From assembly GCF_017352155.2 (NCBI RefSeq), contig NZ_CP071462.1, forward strand, positions 3,348,001-3,412,000: a DNA stretch of 64,000 nucleotides, written 5' to 3'. Shown piece by piece: positions 7,707-17,106 of this stretch; position 1 is the first letter of the stretch; the number at the start of each line of letters is the position of its first letter. Made by a program: the position numbers and the translations under genes. The stretch is from Haloterrigena alkaliphila (lineage in GTDB: Archaea > Halobacteriota > Halobacteria > Halobacteriales > Natrialbaceae). Under the pieces are notes generated by a model. The model worked only from the letters and a program-made list of their open reading frames with translations, did no database searches and was not told where the DNA came from.

Positions 7707-9149
7707 TTATTCGTACAGGTGCTCCCACGGCCGTTCGCGCTCGAGCGCCGCGCTCACCGCGAGCACGTCGTCGTCGCCGAAGCGCCGGCCGACGATCTGG
7801 AGGCCGACCGGGTGTCCTCGTTCCGTGAGGCCTGCGGGTGCCGAGGCGACCGGATGCCCGGTCCAGTTGAACGGCCACGTCAGGGGCCAGTCCCACGCGC
7901 TGGACGAGAGCTCCTCGTGCAGGCCGACGTCGCCCCGGGAGAGCGTCGGCGTCACGAGAGCGTCGTAGTCGGCGAGGACGTCCTGTACGGCGTCGTAGAA
8001 GCCCGTCCGAACGACCCCGGAGCGAGCGAGGTCCTCGGGGCCGGACCCCTCGCCGATATGGATCATCGCGAGCAGGCTGTCGGAGACCTCGTCGGGATGA
8101 TCGCGCAGGTCGATCCCGTGGGCCTCCTCGACGATCGTCGCGGTCTCGAGGATCGACGTCATGTACGTCGCCATCGTCGCCTCCTGCAGTTCTTCCAGCG
8201 AGTAGCCGTGGTCGAGTTCGATCTCGTCGACGGTCGCCCCCGCGGCCTCGAACGCGCCGACGGCGTCGTCGACGACCGCTCGCACCTCGTCCGCGACCGG
8301 GAAGACGTCGAGGTCCGGACTGTAGGCGATCCGGTAGTCCTCGATCGGTCGCTCGACGGCCGCCCGGTAGTCGATCTCGACGGGGACGCTCGAGGGATCG
8401 GCCGGATGCGGGCCGGCCATCGCCTCGAGCATGAGGGCGGCGTCCGCGACCGTTCGGGTCATCGGCCCCGTCGTGACGTGCTGGGTCTTCCGACCGAAGG
8501 CGCTCGGCCGACCGTCGTCGGGCACCAGTCCGAACGTCGGCTTGAAACCGTAGACGCCGCAGGCGGCGGCGGGAATCCGCAGGGAGCCGCCCGCGTCGCT
8601 GCCCGTCGCGATCGGCGCCATCCTCCCGCCGAGTGCCGCAGCGGACCCCCCGGAAGAGCCGCCGGCGTTGAGGTCGATGTCGATCGGCGACGCCGTCGCG
8701 CCGACGAGTTCGTTGTCGGTGGTCCCCTTGTGGCCGAACTCGGGCGTGTTCGTCTTCCCGATCACGATCGCACCCGCCGCTTCCAACCGCTCGACGACGG
8801 CCGCCGTCTCCTCGGCGACGTTGTCCGCGAAGAGCGCTGAGCCGTATGTGTGCCTGACACCTTCTTTGAGACTACCGAGATCCTTCAGGGCCACCGGGAC
8901 GCCGTGGAGCGGTCCGAGATCCTCGCCGCCCTCGGTCGGTTCGCCCGCCTCGAGCGCGCGGTCGGCCTCGGCGGCGGCCTCGAGCGCCGCCTCGCTACAG
9001 ACCGTGACGAAGGCGTTGATCTCGTCGTCGACGGCCTCGATTCGATCGAGGTGTGCCTCGACGGCCGCGGTCGCCGTGACGTCGCCGTTTCTGATCCGTG
9101 TCGCGAGTTCGGTCGCCGACAGTCGCGTGAGGTCCGACTCGTGGGACAT
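7707..9149 (-). CDS. Amidase (amidase-signature family)
   Basis: 480-residue hydrolase with the Ser-cisSer-Lys triad: Lys in VALKDLGS (about 88), cis-Ser in NAGGSSGGSAAALG and nucleophile Ser in GSDAGGSLRIPAA. Length is right for GatA/amidase-like enzymes. It is not GatA itself on context (no gatB/gatC neighbour), so a stand-alone aliphatic or aryl amidase is more likely. Transcribed in the same direction as the aldo/keto reductase 124 bases downstream; no functional link evident. Confidence 0.92.
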   Translation of the reverse strand: MSHESDLTRLSATELATRIRNGDVTATAAVEAHLDRIEAVDDEINAFVTVCSEAALEAAAEADRALEAGEPTEGGEDLGPLHGVPVALKDLGSLKEGVRHTYGSALFADNVAEETAAVVERLEAAGAIVIGKTNTPEFGHKGTTDNELVGATASPIDIDLNAGGSSGGSAAALGGRMAPIATGSDAGGSLRIPAAACGVYGFKPTFGLVPDDGRPSAFGRKTQHVTTGPMTRTVADAALMLEAMAGPHPADPSSVPVEIDYRAAVERPIEDYRIAYSPDLDVFPVADEVRAVVDDAVGAFEAAGATVDEIELDHGYSLEELQEATMATYMTSILETATIVEEAHGIDLRDHPDEVSDSLLAMIHIGEGSGPEDLARSGVVRTGFYDAVQDVLADYDALVTPTLSRGDVGLHEELSSSAWDWPLTWPFNWTGHPVASAPAGLTERGHPVGLQIVGRRFGDDDVLAVSAALERERPWEHLYE

Positions 9150-9317
9150 ACCGGTAGCACGAGGCCGACTGTGTTATATGTTATCAAGAACTGCGGCGAC
9201 CGGCGGACTCGAGCGGGTCTCCCGGCGTCCGTCTACTGGTACTACTGTGCGTCCCAGCGGCCGAGCCTGTGAACGCTCGTCTCGCCCGGTCGCGGCGAGG
9301 GGTTCGGCGACCAACGG

Positions 9318-10190
9318 TTACCAGACCAGCCACTCGAGGGCGACGACGACGGCCGCCAGAAAGACGTGCTCGCCGTCGACGACGAAGCCGTAGAACAGCG
9401 GCCCGCGGTCGGGGGTCGCGAAGGGGATGTAGCCCGCGACGTAGGCGTTCATCGCCAGCAGCGCGAGGAACGCGCTCGAGAGGTCGGTGGCGGCGACGAC
9501 GGCGACCACGGCCGCGGCGATGAACGCGTTCGCGGCCTGCGAGTAACGCCTGGTGGCGGCCGGCCCTAGACGGTTGGGGACGGTCGGGATCCCCTCCTCG
9601 AGGTCGCCCTCGATGTCCTTGACGTCGAAGATCACGGCCGCGACGGTGATCATCGCCGTCACGTAGCCGGCCATCGCGAGGATCTCGAGGCGCCACGGTT
9701 GCCCGTAGTAGTAGCCCGCGCCGAGCGGGAGCAGTCCCCAGGCGACCCCGACGAAGCAGTTCTTCACGAGGAAGACCTCCTTGACTCCGCCCACCGAGTA
9801 CAGGAGTGCGACGACCAGCGGCAGGAAGAGGTAGATCGCCCCCGGGAGCCCCAGCGCGACCGCGACGGCGATGGCGGCGACGTACAGCGCGACGCCGAGG
9901 ACCAGCAGGAGCCAGCCGTAGCGTCTGGTGAACGACGCCCGCTTCGGGACGTTCGCCTCGTCCTCCTCGAGGTCGGTGAAGCGGTTGACCGTGTAGACGA
10001 ACAGCGTCGCCGCGAAGACGATGAACAGTGGAATGGGCTCGACCGGAAGGTCCGCGAGGAGGACCGTCGTGACGACCACGCTCGTCGTGGCCAGCGAGAT
10101 GAAGAGGTTGCTGTGGACGAGCACGCGAAGGGCGGACTCCAGCGACGAGAGCCACCGTCGGGTCCGCTGTGTTGCGATCGAGTTACTCAC
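9318..10190 (-). CDS. UbiA-family prenyltransferase
   Basis: 290-residue integral membrane protein with eight or nine helices. The first Asp-rich motif is NRFTDLEEDEAN (about 68-79) and the second DVKDIEGDLEEG (about 190-201), matching UbiA enzymes that transfer isoprenyl chains. The product could be a menaquinone, archaeal lipid or carotenoid intermediate; no neighbour decides between these. The second motif and the cytoplasmic PTVPNRLGP segment are intact, so the enzyme looks functional. Confidence 0.88.
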   Translation of the reverse strand: MSNSIATQRTRRWLSSLESALRVLVHSNLFISLATTSVVVTTVLLADLPVEPIPLFIVFAATLFVYTVNRFTDLEEDEANVPKRASFTRRYGWLLLVLGVALYVAAIAVAVALGLPGAIYLFLPLVVALLYSVGGVKEVFLVKNCFVGVAWGLLPLGAGYYYGQPWRLEILAMAGYVTAMITVAAVIFDVKDIEGDLEEGIPTVPNRLGPAATRRYSQAANAFIAAAVVAVVAATDLSSAFLALLAMNAYVAGYIPFATPDRGPLFYGFVVDGEHVFLAAVVVALEWLVW

Positions 10191-10406
10191 GGGGACTCGG
10201 CCTCAGTCGTGGGAATGAGTCGGGGAGGAAGACGCTTGAATGCTGTGTTGGTCCCTGTCGAGCCCCGTCTCGAGTACCGGAGTGACTGCTTCCAGCGGCT
10301 GAAACCGTTGGGTTTCGACGTCCCGCTCTTTCTTCGAAGAGCGAATCCAGCCCTTCACGCCGGTGCGGATGTCACCGTATAAGTAGCGGGGTTGACTAGA
10401 GCCGGT

Positions 10407-10931
10407 ATGACCGAAATCTCGTTGACGCCGACCCGTCGTCGGGCGTTGACCGCACTGGTCAACGAGTTCCAGCGAACCGACGGGCCCGTCAGGGCCAAGA
10501 CCGTCGCGGCCGAACTCGGCCTCGAGACCGAGAGTTTCCGCCGACAGATGGCGAACCTGCGCGACCTCGACCTGGTCGAAGGCGTCCGCGGGCCGAAGGG
10601 GGGCTACCGACCGACCGAGGCCGCCTACTCGGTCCTCGACCGGGAACCGATCGGCGACCCCGAAACGGGCGTGCTGGCCCGCGACTTCGAGCGCATCGAC
10701 GCCATCGTCGACGACGTTCGGTTCACGAACGTCCACCACCCGGAGCTGTGCCGCGCACAGATCCAGTTTCAGCAGTCGGTACAGGAGTTCGGCGAGGGCG
10801 ACGCGGTCGCCATCGGCATCTCGCCCGGCACGGAGCTGCTCCTCGCGGGCGTGATCGACGCCGTCCAGTCGACCGACAACGTGTTGATCGTCGACGTCGC
10901 TCGACTCGAGACGCCGGAGTCGGACCGCTGA
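10407..10931 (+). CDS. Winged-helix transcriptional regulator
   Basis: 174 residues. The N-terminal 70 form a winged HTH: RRRALTALVNEFQ, recognition region TVAAELGLETESFRRQMANL, and the wing GVRGPKGGYRPTEAA that resembles the Rrf2-type wing. The C-terminal half (ISPGTELLLAGVIDAVQSTD) is a small alpha/beta domain perhaps for ligand binding. Start at the ATG at 10407 (MTEISLTPTRRR); five codons upstream are also open. Target unknown. Confidence 0.75.
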   Translation: MTEISLTPTRRRALTALVNEFQRTDGPVRAKTVAAELGLETESFRRQMANLRDLDLVEGVRGPKGGYRPTEAAYSVLDREPIGDPETGVLARDFERIDAIVDDVRFTNVHHPELCRAQIQFQQSVQEFGEGDAVAIGISPGTELLLAGVIDAVQSTDNVLIVDVARLETPESDR

Positions 10932-11172
10932 CCGACGAGACCGACGTCGACAGCCGCTCGAGGCGCCGTTCTCGTTGCCAGCCACTCGAATTGGGAAATC
11001 GGGCACTCGAGCAGACGATTCGGGCTCGAGTTCGAACGTGTGGGAAACTCTTGCCGATACCTAGTTGAAGACCTACACAAAGTAGCCGTCTGGAAACACG
11101 TTCGCCGCGGACGGCCCCGATGGAGTTCCCGGTCATCGATCGATTTCGCGTCGCGAGTGGAAACTAACAGGA

Positions 11173-11180
11173 TTTAAGCA
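11173..11180 (+). promoter_or_regulatory. TATA-like box of the sucCD operon
   Basis: TTTAAGCA lies 21-28 bases before the sucC ATG, the spacing expected for an archaeal promoter giving a leaderless or near-leaderless mRNA. Confidence 0.5.
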
Positions 11181-11200
11181 AGGTCGGAACGCCCGTTCGA

Positions 11201-12355
11201 ATGGCTATGAAACTGCACGAGTACCAGGCGAAGCAAGTCTTCGCCGACGCCGGCATCCCGACGCCGGCGTCTCAACTCGCCTCCGACGTCGACGGCGCGG
11301 TCGCCGCGGCCGAGGAGATCGGGTATCCAGTCGCGATCAAAGCGCAGGTACAGGTCGGCGGCCGCGGGAAGGCCGGCGGGATCAAACTCGTCGACAGCGA
11401 GGACGAAGCGCGCGAGGCGGCCGACGAGATTCTGGGGATGGATCTCAAGGGCTACCACGTCGATCGCGTGCTCGTCGAGGAAGCGGTCGACTTCACCAAC
11501 GAGCTCTACGTGGGGATCACGATGGACCGCGGCGAGGGGAAACCCGTCGCGATGGTCTCGACCAAGGGCGGCGTCAACATCGAGGAGGTCGCCGAGGAGG
11601 ACCCCGACGCCATCGCGCGCGAGCACATCGACCCCTCCTTCGGGATGCACGCCTACCAGGCCCGGAAGGCCGTCTACGACGCGGGCGTCGACCAGTCGGT
11701 CGCCCGCGACGTCTCGAGCGTTCTCACCACGCTCTATCAGCTCTGGGACGACCGAGACGGCGCCGACGCCGAGATCAACCCGCTGATGGTCACCAGCGAC
11801 GACGAGGTCATCGCGGCCGACGCCGTGATGAACATCGACGAGGACGCGCTGTTCCGCCAGCCCGAACTGGCCGAGATGGAAGAAGAGGCCGCGGGCGGCG
11901 ACGAACTCGAGCAGAAGGCCGACGAGTACGACTTCGACTACGTCCGCCTCGAGGGCAACGTCGGTATCATCGGTAACGGGGCGGGCCTCGTCATGACGAC
12001 GCTGGACCTCGTCGACCACTACGGCGGCGAACCCGCGAACTTCCTGGACGTCGGCGGCGGCGCGAAAGCCGAGCGCATCGCGAACGCGCTCGACATGGTG
12101 TTCTCCGACGACAACGTCGATTCGGTCGTCTTCAACATCTTCGGCGGCATCACCCGCGGCGACGAGGTCGCCAAGGGGATCAACGAGGCGCTCGAGCAGT
12201 TCGACGAGATTCCCAAGCCGGTCGTCGTCCGACTGGCCGGGACCAACTGGGAGGAAGGCATGGAGATTCTCAACGAGGACCTCGTGACGGTCGAACAGAC
12301 CCTCGAGGACGCGGTCCAGCGTGCCGTCGAGTACGCTGCGGAGGTGAACGAATAA
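11201..12355 (+). CDS. sucC: Succinate-CoA ligase (ADP-forming) subunit beta
   Basis: 384-residue ATP-grasp subunit of succinyl-CoA synthetase, which couples succinyl-CoA cleavage to nucleotide triphosphate synthesis in the TCA cycle. The N-terminus [20 protein letters not shown] is diagnostic; [22 protein letters not shown] and [13 protein letters not shown] are the ATP-grasp and succinate/CoA-domain blocks. Start may be 11201 (MAMKLHEY) or 11207 (MKLHEY). Its stop overlaps the sucD start by one base (TAATG), so the two subunits are translated together. Confidence 0.96.
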   Translation: MAMKLHEYQAKQVFADAGIPTPASQLASDVDGAVAAAEEIGYPVAIKAQVQVGGRGKAGGIKLVDSEDEAREAADEILGMDLKGYHVDRVLVEEAVDFTNELYVGITMDRGEGKPVAMVSTKGGVNIEEVAEEDPDAIAREHIDPSFGMHAYQARKAVYDAGVDQSVARDVSSVLTTLYQLWDDRDGADAEINPLMVTSDDEVIAADAVMNIDEDALFRQPELAEMEEEAAGGDELEQKADEYDFDYVRLEGNVGIIGNGAGLVMTTLDLVDHYGGEPANFLDVGGGAKAERIANALDMVFSDDNVDSVVFNIFGGITRGDEVAKGINEALEQFDEIPKPVVVRLAGTNWEEGMEILNEDLVTVEQTLEDAVQRAVEYAAEVNE

Positions 12356-13227
12356 TGAGCGTTCTAGTCGACGACGACACGCGCGTCGTGGTACAGGGCA
12401 TCACGGGCGGGGAAGGCAAGTTCCACGCCCAGCAGATGATGGAGTACGGCACCAACGTCGTGGCCGGCGCGGTCCCCGGCAAGGGCGGTCAGGAGGTCGA
12501 GGGCGTCCCCGTCTACGACACGGTCCACGAGGCCGTCGCGGAGGAGAACGCCGACACCTCGGTCATCTTCGTCCCGCCGGCCTTCGCCGGCGACGCCGTC
12601 TTCGAGTCGCTCGATTCGGATCTCGATCTGGCGGTCGCCATCACGGAGGGCATCCCGACCCAGGACATGGCCCGGGTCAACAAGCGACTCTCCGAGACCG
12701 ACACGCGACTCATCGGTCCGAACTGTCCGGGCCTCATCACGCCCGGCGAAGCCAAACTCGGCATCCTTCCCGGAAACATCTTCGCGGAGGGCAACGTCGG
12801 GCTGGTCTCGCGCTCGGGGACCCTGACCTACCAGGTCGTCGACAGCCTGACGAACCGCGGTATCGGGCAGACGACCGCCATCGGTATCGGCGGCGACCCG
12901 ATCATCGGCACCGACTTCGTCGACGCCCTCGAGCTGTTCGAGGACGATCCCGACACCGACGCCATCGTCATGTGCGGCGAGATCGGCGGCGAAGACGAGG
13001 AGGAAGCGGCCGCGTTCATCGACGACTACGTCGACACGCCGGTCGCCGGCTTCATCGCCGGCCGCACCGCACCGCCGGGCAAGCGCATGGGCCACGCCGG
13101 CGCCATCGTCTCCGGCTCCGGTACCGGTACCGCCGAGAGCAAGATCAGCGCCCTCAACGACGCGGGCGTCCCCGTCGGCGACACGCCCGAGGAGGTCGCC
13201 GACCAGATCGAAGAGTTCCTCGCGTAG
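12355..13227 (+). CDS. sucD: Succinate-CoA ligase subunit alpha
   Basis: 290-residue CoA-binding subunit. [19 protein letters not shown] is the N-terminal CoA-binding motif, [17 protein letters not shown] the central block, and [17 protein letters not shown] contains the active-site His that becomes phosphorylated. Directly coupled to sucC by overlapping stop and start codons. Confidence 0.96.
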   Translation: MSVLVDDDTRVVVQGITGGEGKFHAQQMMEYGTNVVAGAVPGKGGQEVEGVPVYDTVHEAVAEENADTSVIFVPPAFAGDAVFESLDSDLDLAVAITEGIPTQDMARVNKRLSETDTRLIGPNCPGLITPGEAKLGILPGNIFAEGNVGLVSRSGTLTYQVVDSLTNRGIGQTTAIGIGGDPIIGTDFVDALELFEDDPDTDAIVMCGEIGGEDEEEAAAFIDDYVDTPVAGFIAGRTAPPGKRMGHAGAIVSGSGTGTAESKISALNDAGVPVGDTPEEVADQIEEFLA

Positions 13228-13395
13228 CGACCGGACGGCACTCGAGTCGATCGTCGTCTTGCCGCCCGCTCGAACGACGAACGGCGACTCGAGGAGGACC
13301 GTCTTCCCGAACCGTTTTTTCGAAGCGCTACTCCAGACCGGTCCCGCGCAGCCTCCGGCAACAGCCGGACGTGGCTGCCGCCCGTTAGTGGACCC

Positions 13396-13548
13396 ATGCC
13401 AGTACGAATCGTCTGCGACGACTGCGGCGCCGTGCACACGATTCCCGACCGACCGGACGCCGAATCGGGCGGGACCGCCTGTCCGGAGTGTGGGAGTCGC
13501 CCGTTCACGGTCCGCCGGGAGGGGATCGCGTGGCACCCCGATCCATAA
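13396..13548 (+). CDS. 50-residue zinc-finger mini-protein
   Basis: Translates as a compact protein with CDDC (Cys7, Cys10) and CPEC (Cys29, Cys32), one zinc-ribbon or zinc-knuckle unit, ending WHPDP. Two CxxC motifs in a protein this short match the many haloarchaeal zinc mini-proteins. The ATG at 13396 is followed by [11 protein letters not shown]. It lies 168 bases after sucD. Function unknown. Confidence 0.7.
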   Translation: MPVRIVCDDCGAVHTIPDRPDAESGGTACPECGSRPFTVRREGIAWHPDP

Positions 13549-13687
13549 CGACGACCGGCATACCGGCGGCGACCTGTCCTCGAGAGCAGTCGAAACCGAG
13601 ACCCAAGAAGGAGACATCACCTCGAGACGTTCCGAGCCGTTCGAAGAGATAAGATGCGCCGAATCGCGTTCGCGACCGGTCGACCCG

Positions 13688-14581
13688 CTAGAACAGGCCG
13701 CCCAGTTTCGAGCGAAGCCAGCCGAACACGCCGGACGACTCCTCGTCGTCCGTGGTCGCGGGGACGTCGGCGTCAGTCGCGACGAGTGCGGTCTCCGTCG
13801 ATTCGGACGCGTCCGCGCCGACGTCAGATGCTCCTTCTTCGTCCGCGATCGACGTCGCCGCTTCGTCGTCGGACGAGTCGTTCGCGAACGCCGCTCGAAC
13901 GCGCTCCTCAGAGATGACTGTGGATTCTCCGTCAGTGTCGTCGACGGAGGGTTCGTCGGTGTCGTCTGCGGCAGGTTCGTCGGTGTCGTCGATATCCGAT
14001 TCGCCAACGGGGTCGTCGTCATCGGTGGCTGACTCGAGACCGTCGGACGCCGACTCGAGATCAGTTTCGGTCTCGGCCGTACTGCGACTCGAGTCGGCCT
14101 CGCTCGGATCGCCGTTCCGGTCCGCGGCCTCGGTCGACGCGTCGTCGTCGATCTCGACCCAGAGGAACTCCTCGTCTTTCGTCCGGTCGGTCAACAGGAG
14201 TTCCTCGAGGGCCGCCTCGTCGACGAGGAGGTCGTCGACGACCGCGTCCGGTTCGGGCTCCTGCTCGTCCGCGCTCGCGATGATCTCCTCGGGAGTCTCG
14301 TCCTCGAGGACGTCGTCGACGCCCTCTGGGTCGGCGGTCTCCTGCAGTTGTCCGAAGACCGCGGTCGCCGTCTGGTCTTCGACCGCCGACGATTCGGTCT
14401 CGTCGCCCGAGTCGCCCCCCGTCGACGGCTCGGTCGGTGCTCCCTCGCCGGCGTCCGCCGGCTCCCCGTCGCCGGCTCCCTGCTCGGGTAACTCGTCCGT
14501 CAGCTCCCCGAACAGTTCGTTGGCCCCGCCGACCTCGAGCGCGCCGTCACCCGAGTTTGCGTTCAGCGTACTATCTGTCAT
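13688..14581 (-). CDS. Acidic, low-complexity protein with C-terminal amphipathic helix
   Basis: 297 residues, dominated by Asp, Glu, Ser and Thr, probably largely disordered. Two more conserved-looking segments are visible: TATAVFGQLQETADPEGVDD (about residues 61-80) and AALEELLLTDRTKDEEFLWVEID (about 120-143). It ends in GVFGWLRSKLGGLF, a short amphipathic helix that might bind membrane or a partner. Repeated DDTDEP units occur in the linker (about 195-220). The ATG at 14581 was chosen; an upstream in-frame start would add a Lys-rich leader from AT-rich promoter DNA. Not recognised. Confidence 0.65.
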   Translation of the reverse strand: MTDSTLNANSGDGALEVGGANELFGELTDELPEQGAGDGEPADAGEGAPTEPSTGGDSGDETESSAVEDQTATAVFGQLQETADPEGVDDVLEDETPEEIIASADEQEPEPDAVVDDLLVDEAALEELLLTDRTKDEEFLWVEIDDDASTEAADRNGDPSEADSSRSTAETETDLESASDGLESATDDDDPVGESDIDDTDEPAADDTDEPSVDDTDGESTVISEERVRAAFANDSSDDEAATSIADEEGASDVGADASESTETALVATDADVPATTDDEESSGVFGWLRSKLGGLF

Positions 14582-14877
14582 GTATCCGTTCCGCGATACT
14601 ACATAATCGCACGACTTTAACTTTTGCAATTTTTTCACGCCCGGCGAGGTGTGCTAATGGCGTATTAGCCTGACGGCCGTCGACGGATCGTTCGCAGGAT
14701 GAAGTTGACAAATATAGTCTTTTTGCCCGCAGCGACCGACGGGTTCGAAAATCGTCGCCAGAGCATCACATTGAGAATCGCATCCCACGCGGAGAATCGC
14801 ACTGGACCGGCGACGGCCCTCGAGGCGGCGTCGGACCCCCACACGCCGTCCGCTCGCGAATCGACGCGGCCGCCGCG

Positions 14878-15777
14878 TCAGGTTCGGTCGACGAACTCGA
14901 CGATGTGCTCGGCGATCTCCTCGCCAGCGTCCTCCTGCAGGAAGTGGGCCGCGTCGTCGATCCAGATGTCCGGTTGCTCGGTCGCGGTCGGGATGTGGTG
15001 TCGAAGCGGATCGCGGTCGTGGGAGGTGATCGGATCCTCCCTCCCGAACAGTACGAACGCGGGTTTCTCCCACTCGCCGAGGAGGTCCTGCGTCTCGGAC
15101 ATCAGGTCCGCCCCGGGGTCGTCGGGCGACGTCGGGACGAGACCGGGGAACGTCCGCGCGGCGGCCATGTATCGCTCGTCGGGGAACGGCGCGCGGTAGG
15201 CGTCGACCTCTTCCTCCGAGAGGTCGCGGTAGCAGCCGTTCCGGACGAGCCTCCCGATGTCGAGATCCTCGGCGGTCGCGATCATCTCGGAGAACTCGTG
15301 CCACCGGTCGCTCATCTCCTGCGTCCCGTCGGGGACGCCGGTGTTCATCGGGACGATGCGCGCGAACCGTTCGGGCTCGTGGATCGCGAGCGGGAGGCCG
15401 AGAACGCCGCCCCAGTCCTGGCAGACGAGCGTGATGTTCGTCAGGTCGAGTTCCTCGACGAACGTCTTGAGCGCGTCGTAGTGCATTTCCACGGAATACT
15501 CGTCACGGTCCTCGTACCGGTCCGAGCGTCCGCAGCCGATCAGGTCGGGGACGACGACGCGACCGCGCTCGGCCAGCGTGGGCATCATTTTGCGGTAGAG
15601 GAACGACCACGTCGGCTCCCCGTGGAGGCAGAGGAACGTCTCATCGGCATCGTCATCGTCTGTACCGCCGCCGGTTTCCACGTACGCCATTCGCAACTCG
15701 CCGACGTCGACGTACTGCGGTTCGTAGTCGAAATTCGGGACGTCCTCGAATCGCTCCTCGGGTACGGTGACCACCAT
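14878..15777 (-). CDS. Haloalkane dehalogenase-like alpha/beta hydrolase
   Basis: 299 residues of alpha/beta-hydrolase fold. HGEPTWSFLYRKM carries the Glu/Trp oxyanion and halide pair of the DhlA (HLD-I) type, QDWGG the nucleophilic Asp and halide-binding Trp, and DAAHFLQEDAGE the catalytic His with its neighbour Glu/Asp. This combination is found in haloalkane dehalogenases, which hydrolyse carbon-halogen bonds, but close relatives can be simple esterases or epoxide hydrolases. ATG at 15777 (MVVTVPEERF) is preferred over an upstream ATG that would add Ser/Thr-rich leader. Divergent from bioB. Confidence 0.82.
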   Translation of the reverse strand: MVVTVPEERFEDVPNFDYEPQYVDVGELRMAYVETGGGTDDDDADETFLCLHGEPTWSFLYRKMMPTLAERGRVVVPDLIGCGRSDRYEDRDEYSVEMHYDALKTFVEELDLTNITLVCQDWGGVLGLPLAIHEPERFARIVPMNTGVPDGTQEMSDRWHEFSEMIATAEDLDIGRLVRNGCYRDLSEEEVDAYRAPFPDERYMAAARTFPGLVPTSPDDPGADLMSETQDLLGEWEKPAFVLFGREDPITSHDRDPLRHHIPTATEQPDIWIDDAAHFLQEDAGEEIAEHIVEFVDRT

Positions 15778-15946
15778 TACGTCACTAAGAGACACGGTAC
15801 TCGTACTCAAATGTTGGTAAACCAATCGGGTGATAATCGGCGTTTGTTAACTCAGCCCAATACCGGGTTCGAGCCGGTGCGCACCGCCGTCGTCACTCGA
15901 CGACGATCGAGTCGCAAATGACGGGAGGATCCACAATCATTATCAT

Positions 15947-15980
15947 CTCGTTAACCGATATTTGAATCGTGGTTTACGAG
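15947..15980 (+). promoter_or_regulatory. BirA-type operator overlapping the bioB start codon
   Basis: Inverted repeat CTCGTTAACC (15947-15956), 14-base spacer, GGTTTACGAG (15971-15980); the arms match at nine of ten positions. The layout and core (GTTAACC-N14-GGTTTAC) agree with the biotin-repressor operator known from bacteria and reported in archaea. The bioB GTG start (15969) lies within it, so repression would act at transcription of the whole operon. Confidence 0.75.
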
Positions 15981-17081
15981 ACGAACAACGAGACGGTCGA
16001 CGACGCGCTCGAGCGGGTGCTCGCCGGCGAGCGACTCGATCGCACCGACGGCATCGCGTTGATGGCACAACCGGTCGAGCCGCTGGCGGAGGCCGGCGCC
16101 GCCGTGCGCGATCACTTCGGCGACGGCACGGTCGACGCCTGCTCGATCGTCAACGCGAAGGCGGGCAACTGCGCCGAAGACTGTGGCTTCTGCGCGCAGT
16201 CGGTCCACTTCGACACCGGCATCGACACCTACGGCTTCCTCGGCCCAGAGAAGATCCTCGAGGCGGCCAAACGGGCCGAGCGCGACGGTGCCCAGCGGTT
16301 CGGCATCGTCGTCGCCGAGAAGGGCGTCTCGAAGGAACACCGCCCCGAGGAGTGGGCGGAGGTCCTCGAGTCCATCCGCCTCGTTCGCGACGAGTGCGAC
16401 CTCGAGGTCGACGCCTCGCTGGGCATCCTCACCGAAGAGGAGGCCGAAATCCTCGCGGAAGAGGGGATCAATCACTACAATCATAACATCGAGACCTCCC
16501 CGAACTACTTCCCCGAGGTCGTCGGCACCCACAGCTTCGAGGATCGCGTGAAGACCCTCGAGGTGGCCAAAGAGACCGGCATGGACCTCTGTGCGGGCGT
16601 CATCCTCGGGATGGGCGAGACGCCGACGGATCGCGTCGAGGCAGCCATCGCCCTACAGGATATCGGCGTCTCCTCGCTCCCGGTCAACGTTCTGAATCCG
16701 GTCGCGGGGACGCCGATGGCCGAGCAGGGCGTCGACATCACGACCGAGGAGATCGTCAAGACGGTCGCGGTCTACAAACTGCTCCACCCCGACGCGCGGG
16801 TCCGCCTGACCGGGGGCCGCGAGGTCAACTTGTCCCCCGACGAGCAGCACCTGCCGCTCGAGGCCGGTGCGGACGGCCTGTTGACGGGCGACTACCTCAC
16901 GACCGAGGGTCAGTCGCCCGCCGAGGATCTGGAGATCGTCGAGCGCGCCGGACTCGAGCCCAACATGGACGCCAACGAGTTCGACCCGGAGGAGGTCAAG
17001 GCCCGCCACGGTGCGTCGACGTCGACGGAGTCGTCGACCGAAACGACAGCGAGTACAGGCGCGGAACCGAGCGACGACTGA
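15969..17081 (+). CDS. bioB: Biotin synthase
   Basis: 370-residue radical-SAM enzyme that inserts sulfur into dethiobiotin. The CxxxCxxC cluster motif is CAEDCGFC (Cys68, 72, 75); YNHNIETSPNYFP, GLIxGMGE-like ILGMGET and PLNVLNP-like PVNVLNPVAGTP are typical BioB blocks. Begins with GTG at 15969 (MVYETNNETVDDA); no better in-frame ATG precedes the conserved region. The last 30 residues (STSTESSTETTASTG) are a low-complexity tail. First gene of bioB-bioU-bioF-bioD, under a BirA-type operator. Confidence 0.96.
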   Translation: MVYETNNETVDDALERVLAGERLDRTDGIALMAQPVEPLAEAGAAVRDHFGDGTVDACSIVNAKAGNCAEDCGFCAQSVHFDTGIDTYGFLGPEKILEAAKRAERDGAQRFGIVVAEKGVSKEHRPEEWAEVLESIRLVRDECDLEVDASLGILTEEEAEILAEEGINHYNHNIETSPNYFPEVVGTHSFEDRVKTLEVAKETGMDLCAGVILGMGETPTDRVEAAIALQDIGVSSLPVNVLNPVAGTPMAEQGVDITTEEIVKTVAVYKLLHPDARVRLTGGREVNLSPDEQHLPLEAGADGLLTGDYLTTEGQSPAEDLEIVERAGLEPNMDANEFDPEEVKARHGASTSTESSTETTASTGAEPSDD

Positions 17082-17106
17082 CGCAGCTTTCATCACAGCG
17101 ACACTC

